Assembly (NCBI GenBank): GCA_900095095.1
Contig: FMBT01000603.1
Coordinates: forward strand, 1-38,613
DNA from: Fragilariopsis cylindrus CCMP1102
Lineage: Eukaryota; Bacillariophyta; Bacillariophyceae; Bacillariales; Bacillariaceae
Reading direction: 5' to 3'
Length of the DNA stretch: 38,613 bases
The number at the start of each line of letters is the position of its first letter. Within the stretch, counting starts at the first letter, position 1. The notes below the pieces were generated by a model. That model saw only the letters and a program-made list of their open reading frames with translations, did not search any database and was not told the origin of the DNA. The position numbers were made by a program, and so were the translations under genes. Positions 20,009-30,592 of this stretch are shown in pieces.

Positions 20009-22184
20009 TTAGAAAGTACGAATGAAACTGGAGTGTGTGTTTAGATTTACTTGGGTTCGGATTTATAGTATTAGATACTTAGAATTGTAATAAGAAAAAG
20101 GGGCGAGGCTTAGTTTGTATGTGTTTTAAGAGTTAGTTTGGGTCGTGGTGACCTGATGCGTTAAGAAGAACTTGTGTGGGAGTCTCGACTCGCCTTGCAA
20201 TTTTAGGCTGGTTATTGCAACGACGTTTCTATTTATTATGTGTAGTTACCGTTTGTGACATAAGAATTTAGAGGCTCGATTGGCTTTGAAATTTTTGTTT
20301 CTGTGACTAAAAAATGAGCGCCTATTTGCTTGAGGGCTTATTAATAATATCTTTTCCACGAGTTGAGCAGGCTTTCATGGCGCACCCATTGTGAAACGGT
20401 ATGTTGTATGATACTTGTAAACCGTTGGCTTCTTCTTTTAGACAACAAACACATAGCGTTTTCCCTAATAGTCGATTTACTCGACTCAAAAACGACAAAA
20501 AATCAGCGACAGCTACCAAAATACGACTGAGTTTTCAATCACATAGGGCCTTCTCCGTAGATGCAGGCGTAAGACGGTAATTATGGAATGACAGACTATG
20601 GACAGACCATATGAGTAGATGCACATGTGAGGGGGAAATATTATAAATGGGGAAAATTTTGTACCAAAACTATGAAAATAATCCAGATCAATGGCCTTTT
20701 CTCAAGGCTCATTTGCATACACAACATCATTGGCCTTGTTTACTACGATGTATTTAATAAAAAATAGCCTTTTATTTTACGCCTTTTTTCCTTTTGACAT
20801 CTCAGCATCTTTGTTCTCACAATTTTCGTTGCTCGTCGAAAAAATACATCATTTGAACAATTCATAAAAGAAAAAGAAATCTTTAACGCACAATACCACG
20901 GTACAGTACATTGAGTAAGTATCAAATCATTTTATAATAAGCAGTACACAGTACACACACGTCAATCAGTCCAATCAATGCAATCGTTCCAATCTCACAT
21001 CTCATCTCATCTCATCAACGTTTGCTCTTTACTCTTGCTTTTATTTGTAAAGCAGTCTTTGTTGTTTCCATATAACTATAAGGATACTGTACTGTTCGGT
21101 CGATGGAATTTTGTGTCTGATGTTTTGACTATGATTATGATTGTTTATCTTAAACCGTCTCACAGTGTGATACGACCATGGTATCCTTTGAATCCCATTA
21201 TATAAAGAAGAACAATATTCTGAGAAGAAAATGGGGCTCAAGGATCCATGGCCGTACCACAAAAGGTGGTATAATGAAAAATTAAGAGAGAATGACGAGG
21301 AGGTTATATTGAGTGTTTCGTCATCGATAATCGTCTTCTTCTTTACTGTTTTGAAGTGAGATGTACGACGACCGGTGTGTCTTTGAATACCATTCATTCT
21401 ATCATATAGAGGAAGAAGAAAAAGATGGTATGCAAAGGTCAACGGCCGTACATCGTCTGTTCTGAATATGGAAAAAGATGGATTGCATTATATCGTCGTC
21501 ACGCCATAACAAAATCATGCCATGTGTTGTTCTATTCTGTAAAATCTCGGTGATTTTTTCTACTGTGAATTTGTGCGATCATTAAAGTTATTATTGTACG
21601 GCTGTTGTGTCTTTTAAACCCTACCTTATTATTATTCGTAATCAAATCCTGAAACAATAGCCAATAATAAATAGTGTTCAGTGACCAATCAGACAAAGAG
21701 AGAGAGAGAGGTCAGGACAGTCAGACAGAGAGAGAGAGGAGATCGAAATTTTGTTCGTTTTTTTTGTAATTGGCGATGACGATGACTTGTCACTCTTTTG
21801 CTTTTGTTCTGCTACTATACACTGTCAGCTCTACAGTATAAAAACCTGTGCTGTTTGTTCTTGATGTATCTACTAAGTAATTGAAACATGTCAAATGGGG
21901 GGGGGGGGGGGGGCGAGACAAGAAAGGGAGACAAAGATGATAGGACGAGTATCGAAATATCTTAATCTATAATGAGATTGTACATGAGATACATAATTCT
22001 TCTACTTTTTATAGATAGCCAGAATAAATTTACTACTAGGATGTATCTTTTTCTTTTAATTGGAGTAAAGTGTATACGAATGCTATTATGTGTAGGGTAT
22101 GCATGTATTATATATGGTGGTTATTGAGTTTATGTGCTGGTGTGTTGCTTATCTTCTTGACTGACTCAATTTTGTCTGTTATTC
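20009..22184. other. Intergenic region with GA tracts and a 17-G run
   Basis: About 2.2 kb without a convincing gene. It contains (GA)n tracts at about 21698-21742 and a run of 17 G at 21897-21913. TATAAA and TACAGTA-type words occur in several places. The short frames at 20322-20519, 20743-20925 and 21041-21442 lack family features. Confidence 0.55.
21897..21913 (+). repeat. Poly-G run of 17
   Basis: Seventeen consecutive G, followed by CGAGACA. Long pure G runs are prone to G-quadruplex formation and to sequencing length error. Confidence 0.9.
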
Positions 22185-25100
22185 TTAAAATGCAACTCGT
22201 AGTTTCCATTTTTGTTTATCCTGTTTCCATTTTGGTTGTAAATAAAATTCATCTTTTATTAAACCATTAAAACACTTTTGAAATTCTTCATCATGTAAAT
22301 AATATTCCCATCTTTCCATATCAATTTCACCATGACGTTTTTGTTCAAAATCATCCAATGTATAATAAACTTCATTGTTAATGCCATTATTATTGCCGAC
22401 AATAATCTTTTTATTGTTTGTAGTAGTAGGAGTCGGTGGTTCTGAATTTGTCATTGGTTTAGATGTAGGTAATGAAGCGGTGGATGACAATGACGAAACA
22501 CTACCACTGCAATCTTTAGCAGAAGTATTCTTTTTTGACTTATTGACTCTTCGCCATAATCTTTGGAAAGACGAAAGTTTCTTCAATGTATTCCTGCTAA
22601 TTTCATTTCTCTCTGTAATAGAAGAAGCTAAAAAAGAGAGAGAAGAAGCTGTAGTAGTATAATCCTTATTCGACGAGGTGGATATGTTTGAGATAGCCGT
22701 CGTGTTTTCGTTGATCGGACTGTTGATTTTGAACGAGGAAGTCGTATAGCCGGATCTTGGTGATGACGACGAAGACGACCAGCTAGGAGAAGATGATGCT
22801 TCAGGTAATGGGCAATCAAACATCTTCAGTCTATCTCCAAGCTTTTTGGTTGAAGGAGTCTTCTTCATTGGACAATTTGAGACTGTACTAGATGGGCTTG
22901 GTCGGACTTTATCTTTCGGCCAGATACGAGCCATAACTTGTTCCGCTAACAATGCATCATTACGATTATTGTTGCCGTCAATCGCGACTGGAGACAACGA
23001 GTTCGTCGACTTTTGTTCTTCAGGTCGTTGTTGTTGTTGTTGTTGTTGACCATCAGCATTCTCCTTAGCCGTCGATTGACTTTCCTTCAATTTCAATTCT
23101 TTAATACTAACACGTTTCAATATTCGTATCGAACTAGTATCCGGATCATCGCAACGTCTTAATTTTTCTTTTTGTTTTAAAGAATCATTCCTCATTTTCT
23201 TTAGTCCAGGATCTTTGAAACTATCTTTCTTGCGTGAGATGTATGCATCTACTTCATCTGCTTCTACTCCTTCTTCGTCATGATTAGTACGTACTGTTAG
23301 GTTATTTATCGTTGTTATTTTAGGACTTCCGTCATCAAAACGAGAACGAGATGAATGTGGTGTTGTATCTAACGAATCAGTTGAATAATATTTACTATTT
23401 GTTGTAGCCATAACCGATTTTACCATCATACCACCAATAACTTTATCGTCACCACCAAGTAGTGATACAATCCGACTTGCCAACAAATTTTTGTTTTGCA
23501 TACGCCCAGATTCATTCAATAGCGATACAATGTGCTCAACTAGTAAATCCTTATCGTGACACACTGTACTGGTGGCGGATGGAGAAGACTTTTCGACATC
23601 TGTAACTACCTTCTCCTCCTGTGACGTTTTATTCACGACGACCAGCGGTTTGTTATCGGCACCACCCGCCTTCGATATAGTTGCTGATGGTTTTTCCTTT
23701 CTCCACGATGGTTGCTTGTTGGTAAATGCAGGCGGAATGTTACCTGAATTTGACTTCGAATTGGTAGGAGAATCAAACATGTTTAATCTATCTGATAATT
23801 TATTCTTCTTCCTACTAGTAGCATCAGCAACTGGAGGAACGCTGTTACAAACAATAGGTAAATCAACAGCAGCATCCTTTTGTTTTGACTGTGAGGCGGT
23901 AATTGGTAAAGGAGTACTATCCACGACCGCAGTGGCTGGTCCACTCTTATCGTCATCAATAACGATTCGATTCTTGTCGATGTTTTTCTTTTGAGATGCG
24001 GTGACGTCTTCTTCTGCAACAACAATTGGATCATCTGCTTGTGCAACCAATTTGACCAAATTAGTAGCAGTCGAATCTAATTGAGCAGCTGTATAACTTT
24101 GACCTGAATTGCTGCTATCGGATGAATCTACTTCGGTGCTGTTACGAGATGTGGTGGTAGTAGAAGCCGCAACAGGAATTTTCGTTTTAGACTTCGATGA
24201 CGATGCCCATAGAAGAGAAACCATTTGTTCTGCTGCAGACGGGATTTTCTTTTCCTCTAACACTTTTGGAACCATAACTTTGTCGTTCGGTTTCTTCTCA
24301 TTCTTGTCGACTTTCTGTACGATAGTTTTATTGATGCCATTATCATCGTCGGTAAATGCACTTGCGATAGAAAAAGTGGTAGTACTTTCCGTTGTCGAAT
24401 CTTCTACCATCCTTTCCTCTTCTTCTTCTTCTTCCTTTTGTACTGCAGAAGTGCAAGTAGGCTCGACAACACTAATACTTCTACTATTACTATTATTATC
24501 AAAAGCCATTGATGGTTCATCAGGTGATGAAGAATCAAACATCTTTTTCATACGTTCCGCAAAAGACATGGTCGGTGTTAATGGACTTGGAGAAGGTAAT
24601 TCGTCGTCCAAGGCAGTAGTAGTAGTAGTAGTAGTAGAAGTACCTTCTGCAACAACTCCTTTTTGTTCTTGGTCATCGTCATCATTCTTAACGTTCATAG
24701 TTTTATCGTTGTTGTTAGGAACTTTGTCGTGGTTAACCTCCTCCTCCTCCTCCTCCTGAAGTTCATCACCATCCTTCTTCTCAATTTTCATCGTCATCGA
24801 GTGTTTTGGTTTATCATCTACTGATTCTTCTTCATCATCGATATCATTATTCATCTTGATAGATGGTTGTGATTCTAGTGTATTATCATTAGTAGTTTCT
24901 TCTTCAATATCACCTTTTACCAACGGTGCCACGCTTTCTTCATCGCCTCCTTCTTTAGCAGCAGCATCGACATAATCATCCGGAGTAGGATCAGTAGGAG
25001 GAGGAGGAGTATCATCTTCTGCTTGTTCGGTTTCATTACTAGTCTTGATGGTGGACGGTGGTAGCGCTAATAGTGTGGTATTATTTGTATCTTGTTCTTC

Positions 25101-26963
25101 TTCCGTCGGTGCGTCTTTTACTACCAGTGCCACTTTTTCAACTTCTTCTTCTACTTCAGCACCTTCTTCAGCAGGAACATCAACAAGATCATCATCGTCA
25201 TCGAAGGAAGGATCATCATGATCAGGATCAGGACCAACAACAATTTCTTCTATTCCTTTCATTTCGGGATTAGAATTAGAGTTATCTTTTGGAATATCAC
25301 TATCGTTCACAACTCTATCGGGGATATCGTCACCATCATTGTCATCATCATCGACAACAACTTCGTCATCGATAGTATTCTCATCGTACAACTCGCAATC
25401 ATCCGCTGTGACTTCATCGTAAGATCGAATATCATGATGATAGTGATTATCATTATTCGTAGTAGTCACAAAATCTGATAATACTTCAATATGAGCAGTT
25501 ATTTCAAAGAATTCACCGGCTGTCGAAACACTCATTCCATCATCTTCGTCGTTGTATTCTTCTACTTCGTCAGCAATCGTGATTTCTTCAATAGATTCAT
25601 CATCATCACCACCATCATCGTCGATATTCTCGATTGTAGTTGAAAACAACATTCCACCTTCGTTGGCGTTGTCTTCGTCAATAACAATTTCCTCAACAAT
25701 TTGATTATTATTATCTTCTAATTCTCCTTCAGCAACATCAGCAGCAGCATCAGCAAGAGGAGCATCATCCTCAACGGACAGTGCATGAACAGCAGCATCA
25801 ACATGAACATCGACATCGACATCGACATCGACATCCGGAGCAGTATCAACAATAACAACAATATCAACTTTTTCGTTATCATTACTCTTGATGGTGGACG
25901 ACAGTGATGGGGGTGTTGCATGTAGACTGATATTACATTCCTCTACTTCTTCTACTTCTTCCTCCTCCGTAGGCGTCGGCGGCGGTGCATCTGGTACCAT
26001 TATTTTTGATTCTTCTACTTCTACTTCTCCATCTCCTTCTTCTTCTGTACCAGTACCAGTACCAGTAGCAGTAATATCAACATCAGGTTCATTGTCATCA
26101 TTGACGGCATGACGAGGTACAGTAATATCAGCAGCAGGAGGCAACGTTTCATCAACATGAAGAGAAGAAGGTACAGTAGTATCAATTACAATTGCTTCTT
26201 CAACAACAACAACTTTATCCAATTCCAATAACTCTTGTTCATCACCCTGTTTCTTCTTCTTGTTGATGGCAACATTACTATTATTATTCCCTTCATTATG
26301 CGATAATGATAGTGATGATGGCGATGATGGTGGTGGTGATGATGACAAAGATAAGGAAGACGACGAGGTAGAATCTTCTTCTTCTCCGTCTCCTTCAACT
26401 GTTGTATTATCACACGTATGACCAGTCGAGGAGGAGGAGGAAGAATCCAATGATCTACCACCGCCATTATTATCAGCTCCTCCTGCTCCTTCCTTTAGTG
26501 TAAGTTGATGTCCATCAGGATATTCGATGATCTTGTTGTTGTTGTTTTCTTTCTCATCTTCTTCAGTAGAAGTAGAAGGAACAACAAGAACAGTAGTAGT
26601 TGAGGTGGTAGGCTCTTGTTCTTCGTCCACCACCATAACAGGAGTAATAGTAGTAGTAGTAGTAGTAGTAGTTCCTTCGTCCGTCGTCATCGGTTCAGTA
26701 GTAGTAGTAGTAGTAGTAGCACACACAATCATACCATCCGCAAAAGGATCAACAGCAGCAGCAGCAGTAATGGGATCATTGTGATTATTGTTATCTGCTA
26801 CTACTACTACTTCAGCAGAAATAATGATACCATCCGCAAAAGGATCAACAACATAATCAGCAGTTGTAGGATGATGATTTTCGTCTTCTTCCGACGCTGT
26901 AACTAGTGCTAATGATGACATAATTGATTTGAATTGATTCGAATTGTAAAATTCGGTGGTCAT
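22185..26963 (-). CDS. Large acidic protein with C-terminal villin-headpiece-like domain
   Basis: A 1592-codon frame without introns. The C-terminus (residues ~1535-1592) fits a villin headpiece: RWEYYLHDEEFQKCF, KDEFYLQPKWKQ, then a basic stretch ending in AF. The core Phe residues, the PxWK actin-contact motif and the C-terminal Lys/hydrophobic end are present; the loop after QKCF has one extra residue. Headpieces usually bind F-actin, so a cytoskeletal role is inferred. Residues 1-~850 are very acidic low complexity. Two VDPFADG(I/M)I motifs lie near residues 41 and 74. Three R(L/M)xxMFD motifs (near 24550, 23780, 22820) alternate with EQMVSLL / EHIVSLL / SRIVSLL / EQVMARIW motifs (near 24220, 23530, 23470, 22935). 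Basic Ser/Lys sequence precedes the headpiece. There are no gelsolin repeats, so this is not a villin. Start is the first Met; M15 is possible. Confidence 0.75.
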   Translation of the reverse strand: MTTEFYNSNQFKSIMSSLALVTASEEDENHHPTTADYVVDPFADGIIISAEVVVVADNNNHNDPITAAAAVDPFADGMIVCATTTTTTTEPMTTDEGTTTTTTTTITPVMVVDEEQEPTTSTTTVLVVPSTSTEEDEKENNNNKIIEYPDGHQLTLKEGAGGADNNGGGRSLDSSSSSSTGHTCDNTTVEGDGEEEDSTSSSSLSLSSSPPPSSPSSLSLSHNEGNNNSNVAINKKKKQGDEQELLELDKVVVVEEAIVIDTTVPSSLHVDETLPPAADITVPRHAVNDDNEPDVDITATGTGTGTEEEGDGEVEVEESKIMVPDAPPPTPTEEEEVEEVEECNISLHATPPSLSSTIKSNDNEKVDIVVIVDTAPDVDVDVDVDVHVDAAVHALSVEDDAPLADAAADVAEGELEDNNNQIVEEIVIDEDNANEGGMLFSTTIENIDDDGGDDDESIEEITIADEVEEYNDEDDGMSVSTAGEFFEITAHIEVLSDFVTTTNNDNHYHHDIRSYDEVTADDCELYDENTIDDEVVVDDDDNDGDDIPDRVVNDSDIPKDNSNSNPEMKGIEEIVVGPDPDHDDPSFDDDDDLVDVPAEEGAEVEEEVEKVALVVKDAPTEEEQDTNNTTLLALPPSTIKTSNETEQAEDDTPPPPTDPTPDDYVDAAAKEGGDEESVAPLVKGDIEEETTNDNTLESQPSIKMNNDIDDEEESVDDKPKHSMTMKIEKKDGDELQEEEEEEVNHDKVPNNNDKTMNVKNDDDDQEQKGVVAEGTSTTTTTTTALDDELPSPSPLTPTMSFAERMKKMFDSSSPDEPSMAFDNNSNSRSISVVEPTCTSAVQKEEEEEEERMVEDSTTESTTTFSIASAFTDDDNGINKTIVQKVDKNEKKPNDKVMVPKVLEEKKIPSAAEQMVSLLWASSSKSKTKIPVAASTTTTSRNSTEVDSSDSSNSGQSYTAAQLDSTATNLVKLVAQADDPIVVAEEDVTASQKKNIDKNRIVIDDDKSGPATAVVDSTPLPITASQSKQKDAAVDLPIVCNSVPPVADATSRKKNKLSDRLNMFDSPTNSKSNSGNIPPAFTNKQPSWRKEKPSATISKAGGADNKPLVVVNKTSQEEKVVTDVEKSSPSATSTVCHDKDLLVEHIVSLLNESGRMQNKNLLASRIVSLLGGDDKVIGGMMVKSVMATTNSKYYSTDSLDTTPHSSRSRFDDGSPKITTINNLTVRTNHDEEGVEADEVDAYISRKKDSFKDPGLKKMRNDSLKQKEKLRRCDDPDTSSIRILKRVSIKELKLKESQSTAKENADGQQQQQQQRPEEQKSTNSLSPVAIDGNNNRNDALLAEQVMARIWPKDKVRPSPSSTVSNCPMKKTPSTKKLGDRLKMFDCPLPEASSSPSWSSSSSSPRSGYTTSSFKINSPINENTTAISNISTSSNKDYTTTASSLSFLASSITERNEISRNTLKKLSSFQRLWRRVNKSKKNTSAKDCSGSVSSLSSTASLPTSKPMTNSEPPTPTTTNNKKIIVGNNNGINNEVYYTLDDFEQKRHGEIDMERWEYYLHDEEFQKCFNGLIKDEFYLQPKWKQDKQKWKLRVAF
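22188..22370 (-). other. Villin-headpiece-like domain
   Basis: Last ~60 residues of the acidic protein. The sequence runs ERWEYYLHDEEF-QKCF-KDEF-QPKWKQ-...-KLRVAF. It aligns by eye with the headpiece consensus RxExYLSDEEFxxxFGM, xxEFxxLPxWKQ and the terminal LF. The one-residue insertion (FNGLI for FGMT) and RVAF for xGLF are departures. Confidence 0.7.
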
Positions 26964-28758
26964 TATTATTTGTGAGTAAAAGGAACCCGTTATATACCGA
27001 AACCGTAGTACGATGCAGTTTGGAAAGCTTATTATAGAGTAAGTAAAAGGTTGTTGGTTAATCTTTCTTACAGTACACTAGATCGTGGATGGAACCTACT
27101 TGACTCGACTCGACGTTAGTACAGTACAGTACCTGTATGTACTAGTAGACTAGAATCAATCAATCTGGAATGAATCGAATAGAATCCGAATCGGAAGGTA
27201 TGGTAGGTAGGTAATTCCCGGATCGACCGAAATATAGATCTTGATTATTACTCGTACAGTACAGTACAGTACATCATGCATTATTATTCTCTACTGTACA
27301 TCCGTTCCTGAATGATGAGAAGAATTATCTTTTTTGATATTCTAGCACGACTCACTCGACGAAACAAACCTCCACTCATCGTCACGACCCCCCACTACAC
27401 TACTTTGATACTACTTCACGACATCTTTGAGGCTTTTCTTCCGAATGAAAATAAATCTTTTCTGATACAGTATTCATTCCACGACTGACTCTTACAAAAA
27501 AAGACTGAAAGAAAGTTCTTTTCAGAGCGCTCCTCTAGCTCTATTGTATTTATGATCGCGCTTTTACTAAAAAAACATGAAGAGGTGTTTGAGTTGACTC
27601 ACTCGACTAGAAGTAAAACCGACTTGTACAGAGTCCGGTGCCCGGGGAATTTAGTCTCAAGATTGTTTTGTTTCTAGCTGTAATCTATCGCAATAAATCA
27701 GGGAGATGATAGTTGTAACATCACCCTCACCTGCACTTCACATCGAATCGAATTGAATCAATTGTTCATTAGATAGTGATTGATTTTACAGTACATGGGG
27801 ATCCTATCCTATCCTAATCCGTCAGTTAGTTGGATCGTCGCGAACTGTTCTTAATATCAAAGCGTGTTTGTGTCAGGTCAATTCTGCAGATGTTGATTGA
27901 TTCTACATGGGTGGGGATGATAAACATAACATAATTAATGCGTCATTCGATTCATTCGATAAATTCAAATGGTGGTGAGTCAATTATTTGCAGATGATCG
28001 ATGAAGATAAAATGTAAACAAAATCGGTAGTAGAAAGGTAATACACAACAGGCATTTACAACAACAGTTACAACACCATAATCCTGACCTACCGTACCAC
28101 AAGAACGACTACAAGCTAATACTAATCCATCCCCTCCTCCTCCTCATGTTGTCATTCTTACAGCATCATCAAGTGTTACCGGCAGCAGGAGTAGCCTATC
28201 AGATGCATTAACAAATGAATCTGAAGATGGTTATTAATTTATTATATGGTGCAGATCGTCGCGTCGCAACCAATCAATAGTAACAGTTATGATGATAGCT
28301 AACAATGATGAAATGAAAATAATATGGCTGGTGCATACAGGAATCAGTAGTGCAGAAAGGCAATACAATCAGACTGCAAACTAATACTATTAATGGTGGT
28401 GGTCATGGTGTTAATAGTACAATGATGGATGGTTATTGTAGACGGTACTAACTACTCAATCAACAACTATGACGCTTTATCTACACACATTGTTGGTGCC
28501 CGGATGGTGTTGTAACACCTCGGCCAACAACAGACAATCCGTCTTTTTCCCCAATATAAGAATAACTACCATATACTAGACAGCGGGATCGGATCGCAAC
28601 CACCACCTCAAAATTTCAAACGTGTATAATGCTACTGTATTTTGGTGGACGTCGTGGAAACGTCAATGCGTGCTAAACGCAACATTGATATCAACTCAAA
28701 TGAAAGGTATCGGTCTGCTATTTATTATATCCTGTAGATAGCCTGCTATTACTAGTCT
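26964..28758. other. Intergenic region with GTACA-type repeats and a possible stray coding fragment
   Basis: It holds the promoter side of the headpiece gene. TACAGTAC-type repeats occur at 27118-27132 and 27254-27274, and GAATC-type words are common. A coding-like stretch at 28088-28237 is listed separately. Nothing else gene-like was found. Confidence 0.5.
28088..28237 (+). pseudogene. Possible orphan terminal exon or gene relic
   Basis: An open stretch ending in TAA at 28235-28237 reads ...TVPQERLQANTNPSPPPPH, VVILTASSSVTGSRSS, LSDALTNESEDGY. This looks like the C-terminal end of a diatom protein, but there is no in-frame ATG and no clear upstream exon. A similar but more decayed run of words (CAATAC..ACTGCAAACTAATACTA ... 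GGATGGTTATT) occurs at about 28350-28440, as if a fragment had been duplicated. It may also be chance. Confidence 0.2.
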
Positions 28759-28912
28759 TTAATTACGTACTATTTTGTGTGGCTTTTTTTTGAGATTTAC
28801 TAATTTGTCTCTACGTCTATTATTGTTAGATGCAAGAGAAGAAGGAGTAGCCGTATCAATAAAAGTAGTACTATTAGTAGTAGTATTATTGTTATTTATA
28901 TAGTAGTAGTAT

Positions 28913-29456
28913 TCAACAACGAGCAATATATCTTTCAACTTCTTTTCTATCCATAATAGCAAATTGCTGTGCTTGGATTTGATTCTCCATGGAAATATTT
29001 TTGTATAATTTTGCAATTTCATTATCATCGCCACACCCATTTTCATGATATTGTTTATATTCTTCAACAATATATTGCACACTCGCACGTCTTATTGTGT
29101 GCTTTCTTCCAAGATATTTTTCTAAACCTCTTATACAATATTGTTTTTTACTATTCCCATTAACTCTTGCTGTACCGGATTGTTCAACTTTTGATACAAT
29201 TCGTAAACATTTTTTTCTAATTGCTGTAGCCTCATCTTCTTGGATCCATGTGTTCTTTATTTCTTCTTGAGTCATTCTGCATAAAGAAATTGTCTGTTTC
29301 ATCGTATCTAGTGCAGCGAATTGTACTCCTTTCCTCTTCTTTCTGCTGCTCCTTCCCGTATTTCTTTTCCTGTCATTTGATCTTGAGTTTGATATTGACG
29401 ATTTCTTTGAAGCTTTAAAACAACTTTTCATCGATGACGATGACGACGACGACGAC

Positions 29457-29489
<33 letters not shown>

Positions 29490-29626
29490 TGGATCGATGA
29501 CGATAACGATAACGAGGAGCACATGGTTGATTCATCACCAATAGACATATCGTCATCATCTTTAGCATCGATAAACGAGGAATAAATCGGTTTTCTAGTA
29601 AATCTTCTGGTAATAGTTGCAATCAT
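28913..29626 (-). CDS. Diatom-restricted RGLE-motif family protein
   Basis: A 237-codon frame. Residues 1-95: DDDD and an uninterrupted Ser run of about 18, then a basic stretch (RKRNTGRSSRKKRKG) that may be a nuclear signal. Residues ~97-235 match a family I know from diatom genomes: VQFAALDTM, MTQEEIKNTWI, AIRKKCLRIV, YCIRGLEKYLGRK, RRASVQYIVEEYKQY, DDNEIAKLYKN, AIMDRKEVERYIA. Function unknown; the pattern is helical and the proteins are often predicted nuclear. The frame stops at 28913 right after YIARC. A coding-like sequence rich in N/T continues one base out of frame to 28759 (ending KKKPHKIVRN), so the true C-terminus may be longer. Start is the first in-frame Met. Confidence 0.75.
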
Positions 29627-29748
29627 TTTTTATAGAATTTATGTGTGCTATTATTGTGTGGATGATATAGCAACGATGAATCGCGTTTTGGGACTTTGGC
29701 TTTTGCTCTTTATAAAATTGTGAGATGTTTATTTGATTCTCTTCGTTT

Positions 29749-30012
29749 GTTCGTTCGAACAACTTTTGCAATAATAAGATTGCTCGATTCATTGACGAAT
29801 TGCTTTTGTACTAAGCTCTACGAGACCTAGTCGTAGAGAATAAATTGAACGATTACAAACACCATTCACCCCAATGGGTGATAGATTCGGAGGAAAGGCG
29901 GTTCGTTCGAACAACTTTTGCAATAATAAGATTGCTTTATTCATTGATGCATTGCTTCGTTACGATTACAAACACCATTTACATAGATGGGTGATAGATT
30001 CGGAAAAAAAAG
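29749..30012. repeat. ~152-bp diverged tandem duplication
   Basis: GTTCGTTCGAACAACTTTTG begins at 29749 and again at 29901, followed in both by CAATAATAAGATTGCT, a TTCATTGA..AATTGCTT block, CGATTACAAACACCATT and TGGGTGATAGATTCGGA. The first copy has an extra ~30-bp segment containing the hairpin at 29816-29838. Confidence 0.85.
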
Positions 30013-30546
30013 GCATAACAAAATGTGTCACAGTGTGTTTAACTTCAATGGTTCGTAAAGTGAGTTTTGATTCAGTGTCACACTGAAATAAATAACGGTT
30101 GGGAAATTCTTACGTAAAGTAGCTGTTACTGTAAGTTAATGAGTTTCATTTTGTCATTCTTCCTTCGTCGACCCGTGCAATTGTTTAGTATGACTTCAAT
30201 GGAACATTCATGTTAACGTTTATTCTATGTGAGGACCCTAATTGAAAGTAGTATTGATGAAGAATAAACCCGAAATATATATTTGTTAGAAAGTCTGTGA
30301 ATGCTGAAAGTGATTTTCGGTTAAAAAAATATAGATTTACAAAAATAAGGACCCTATTTAAAATTATTTTTTACCTTACTTAATATATGCCTCGTTGATA
30401 CACAGTTCAACTTCTAGTTTGGGGCAATTAATTGACTAAATTTCAAATCCCTAAAAGCCGAATAGTTTATAATTAACTATTCCCTAAAATTTAGCATAGA
30501 GGGGGGCCTAAAAATAAATTGTATTTGGGGATAACATTATTTCGTG

Positions 30547-30592
30547 ACTAACAAATACTAGTAAAATTTGAGCATGATTTAGTTTTTATATT
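30547..30592 (-). repeat. Dispersed 46-bp repeat, copy B
   Basis: Reverse complement of 15665-15710 with two differences. It lies in AT-rich non-coding DNA. Confidence 0.85.

Noticed and set aside
24109..24759. 216-codon plus-strand frame within the headpiece gene
   Set aside because: Antisense reading of low-complexity codon repeats, rich in Ser/Val/Leu with no domain; the minus-strand gene explains the openness.
22185..26963. Full villin or gelsolin-family protein
   Set aside because: No gelsolin repeats are visible; only the C-terminal headpiece-like segment matches.
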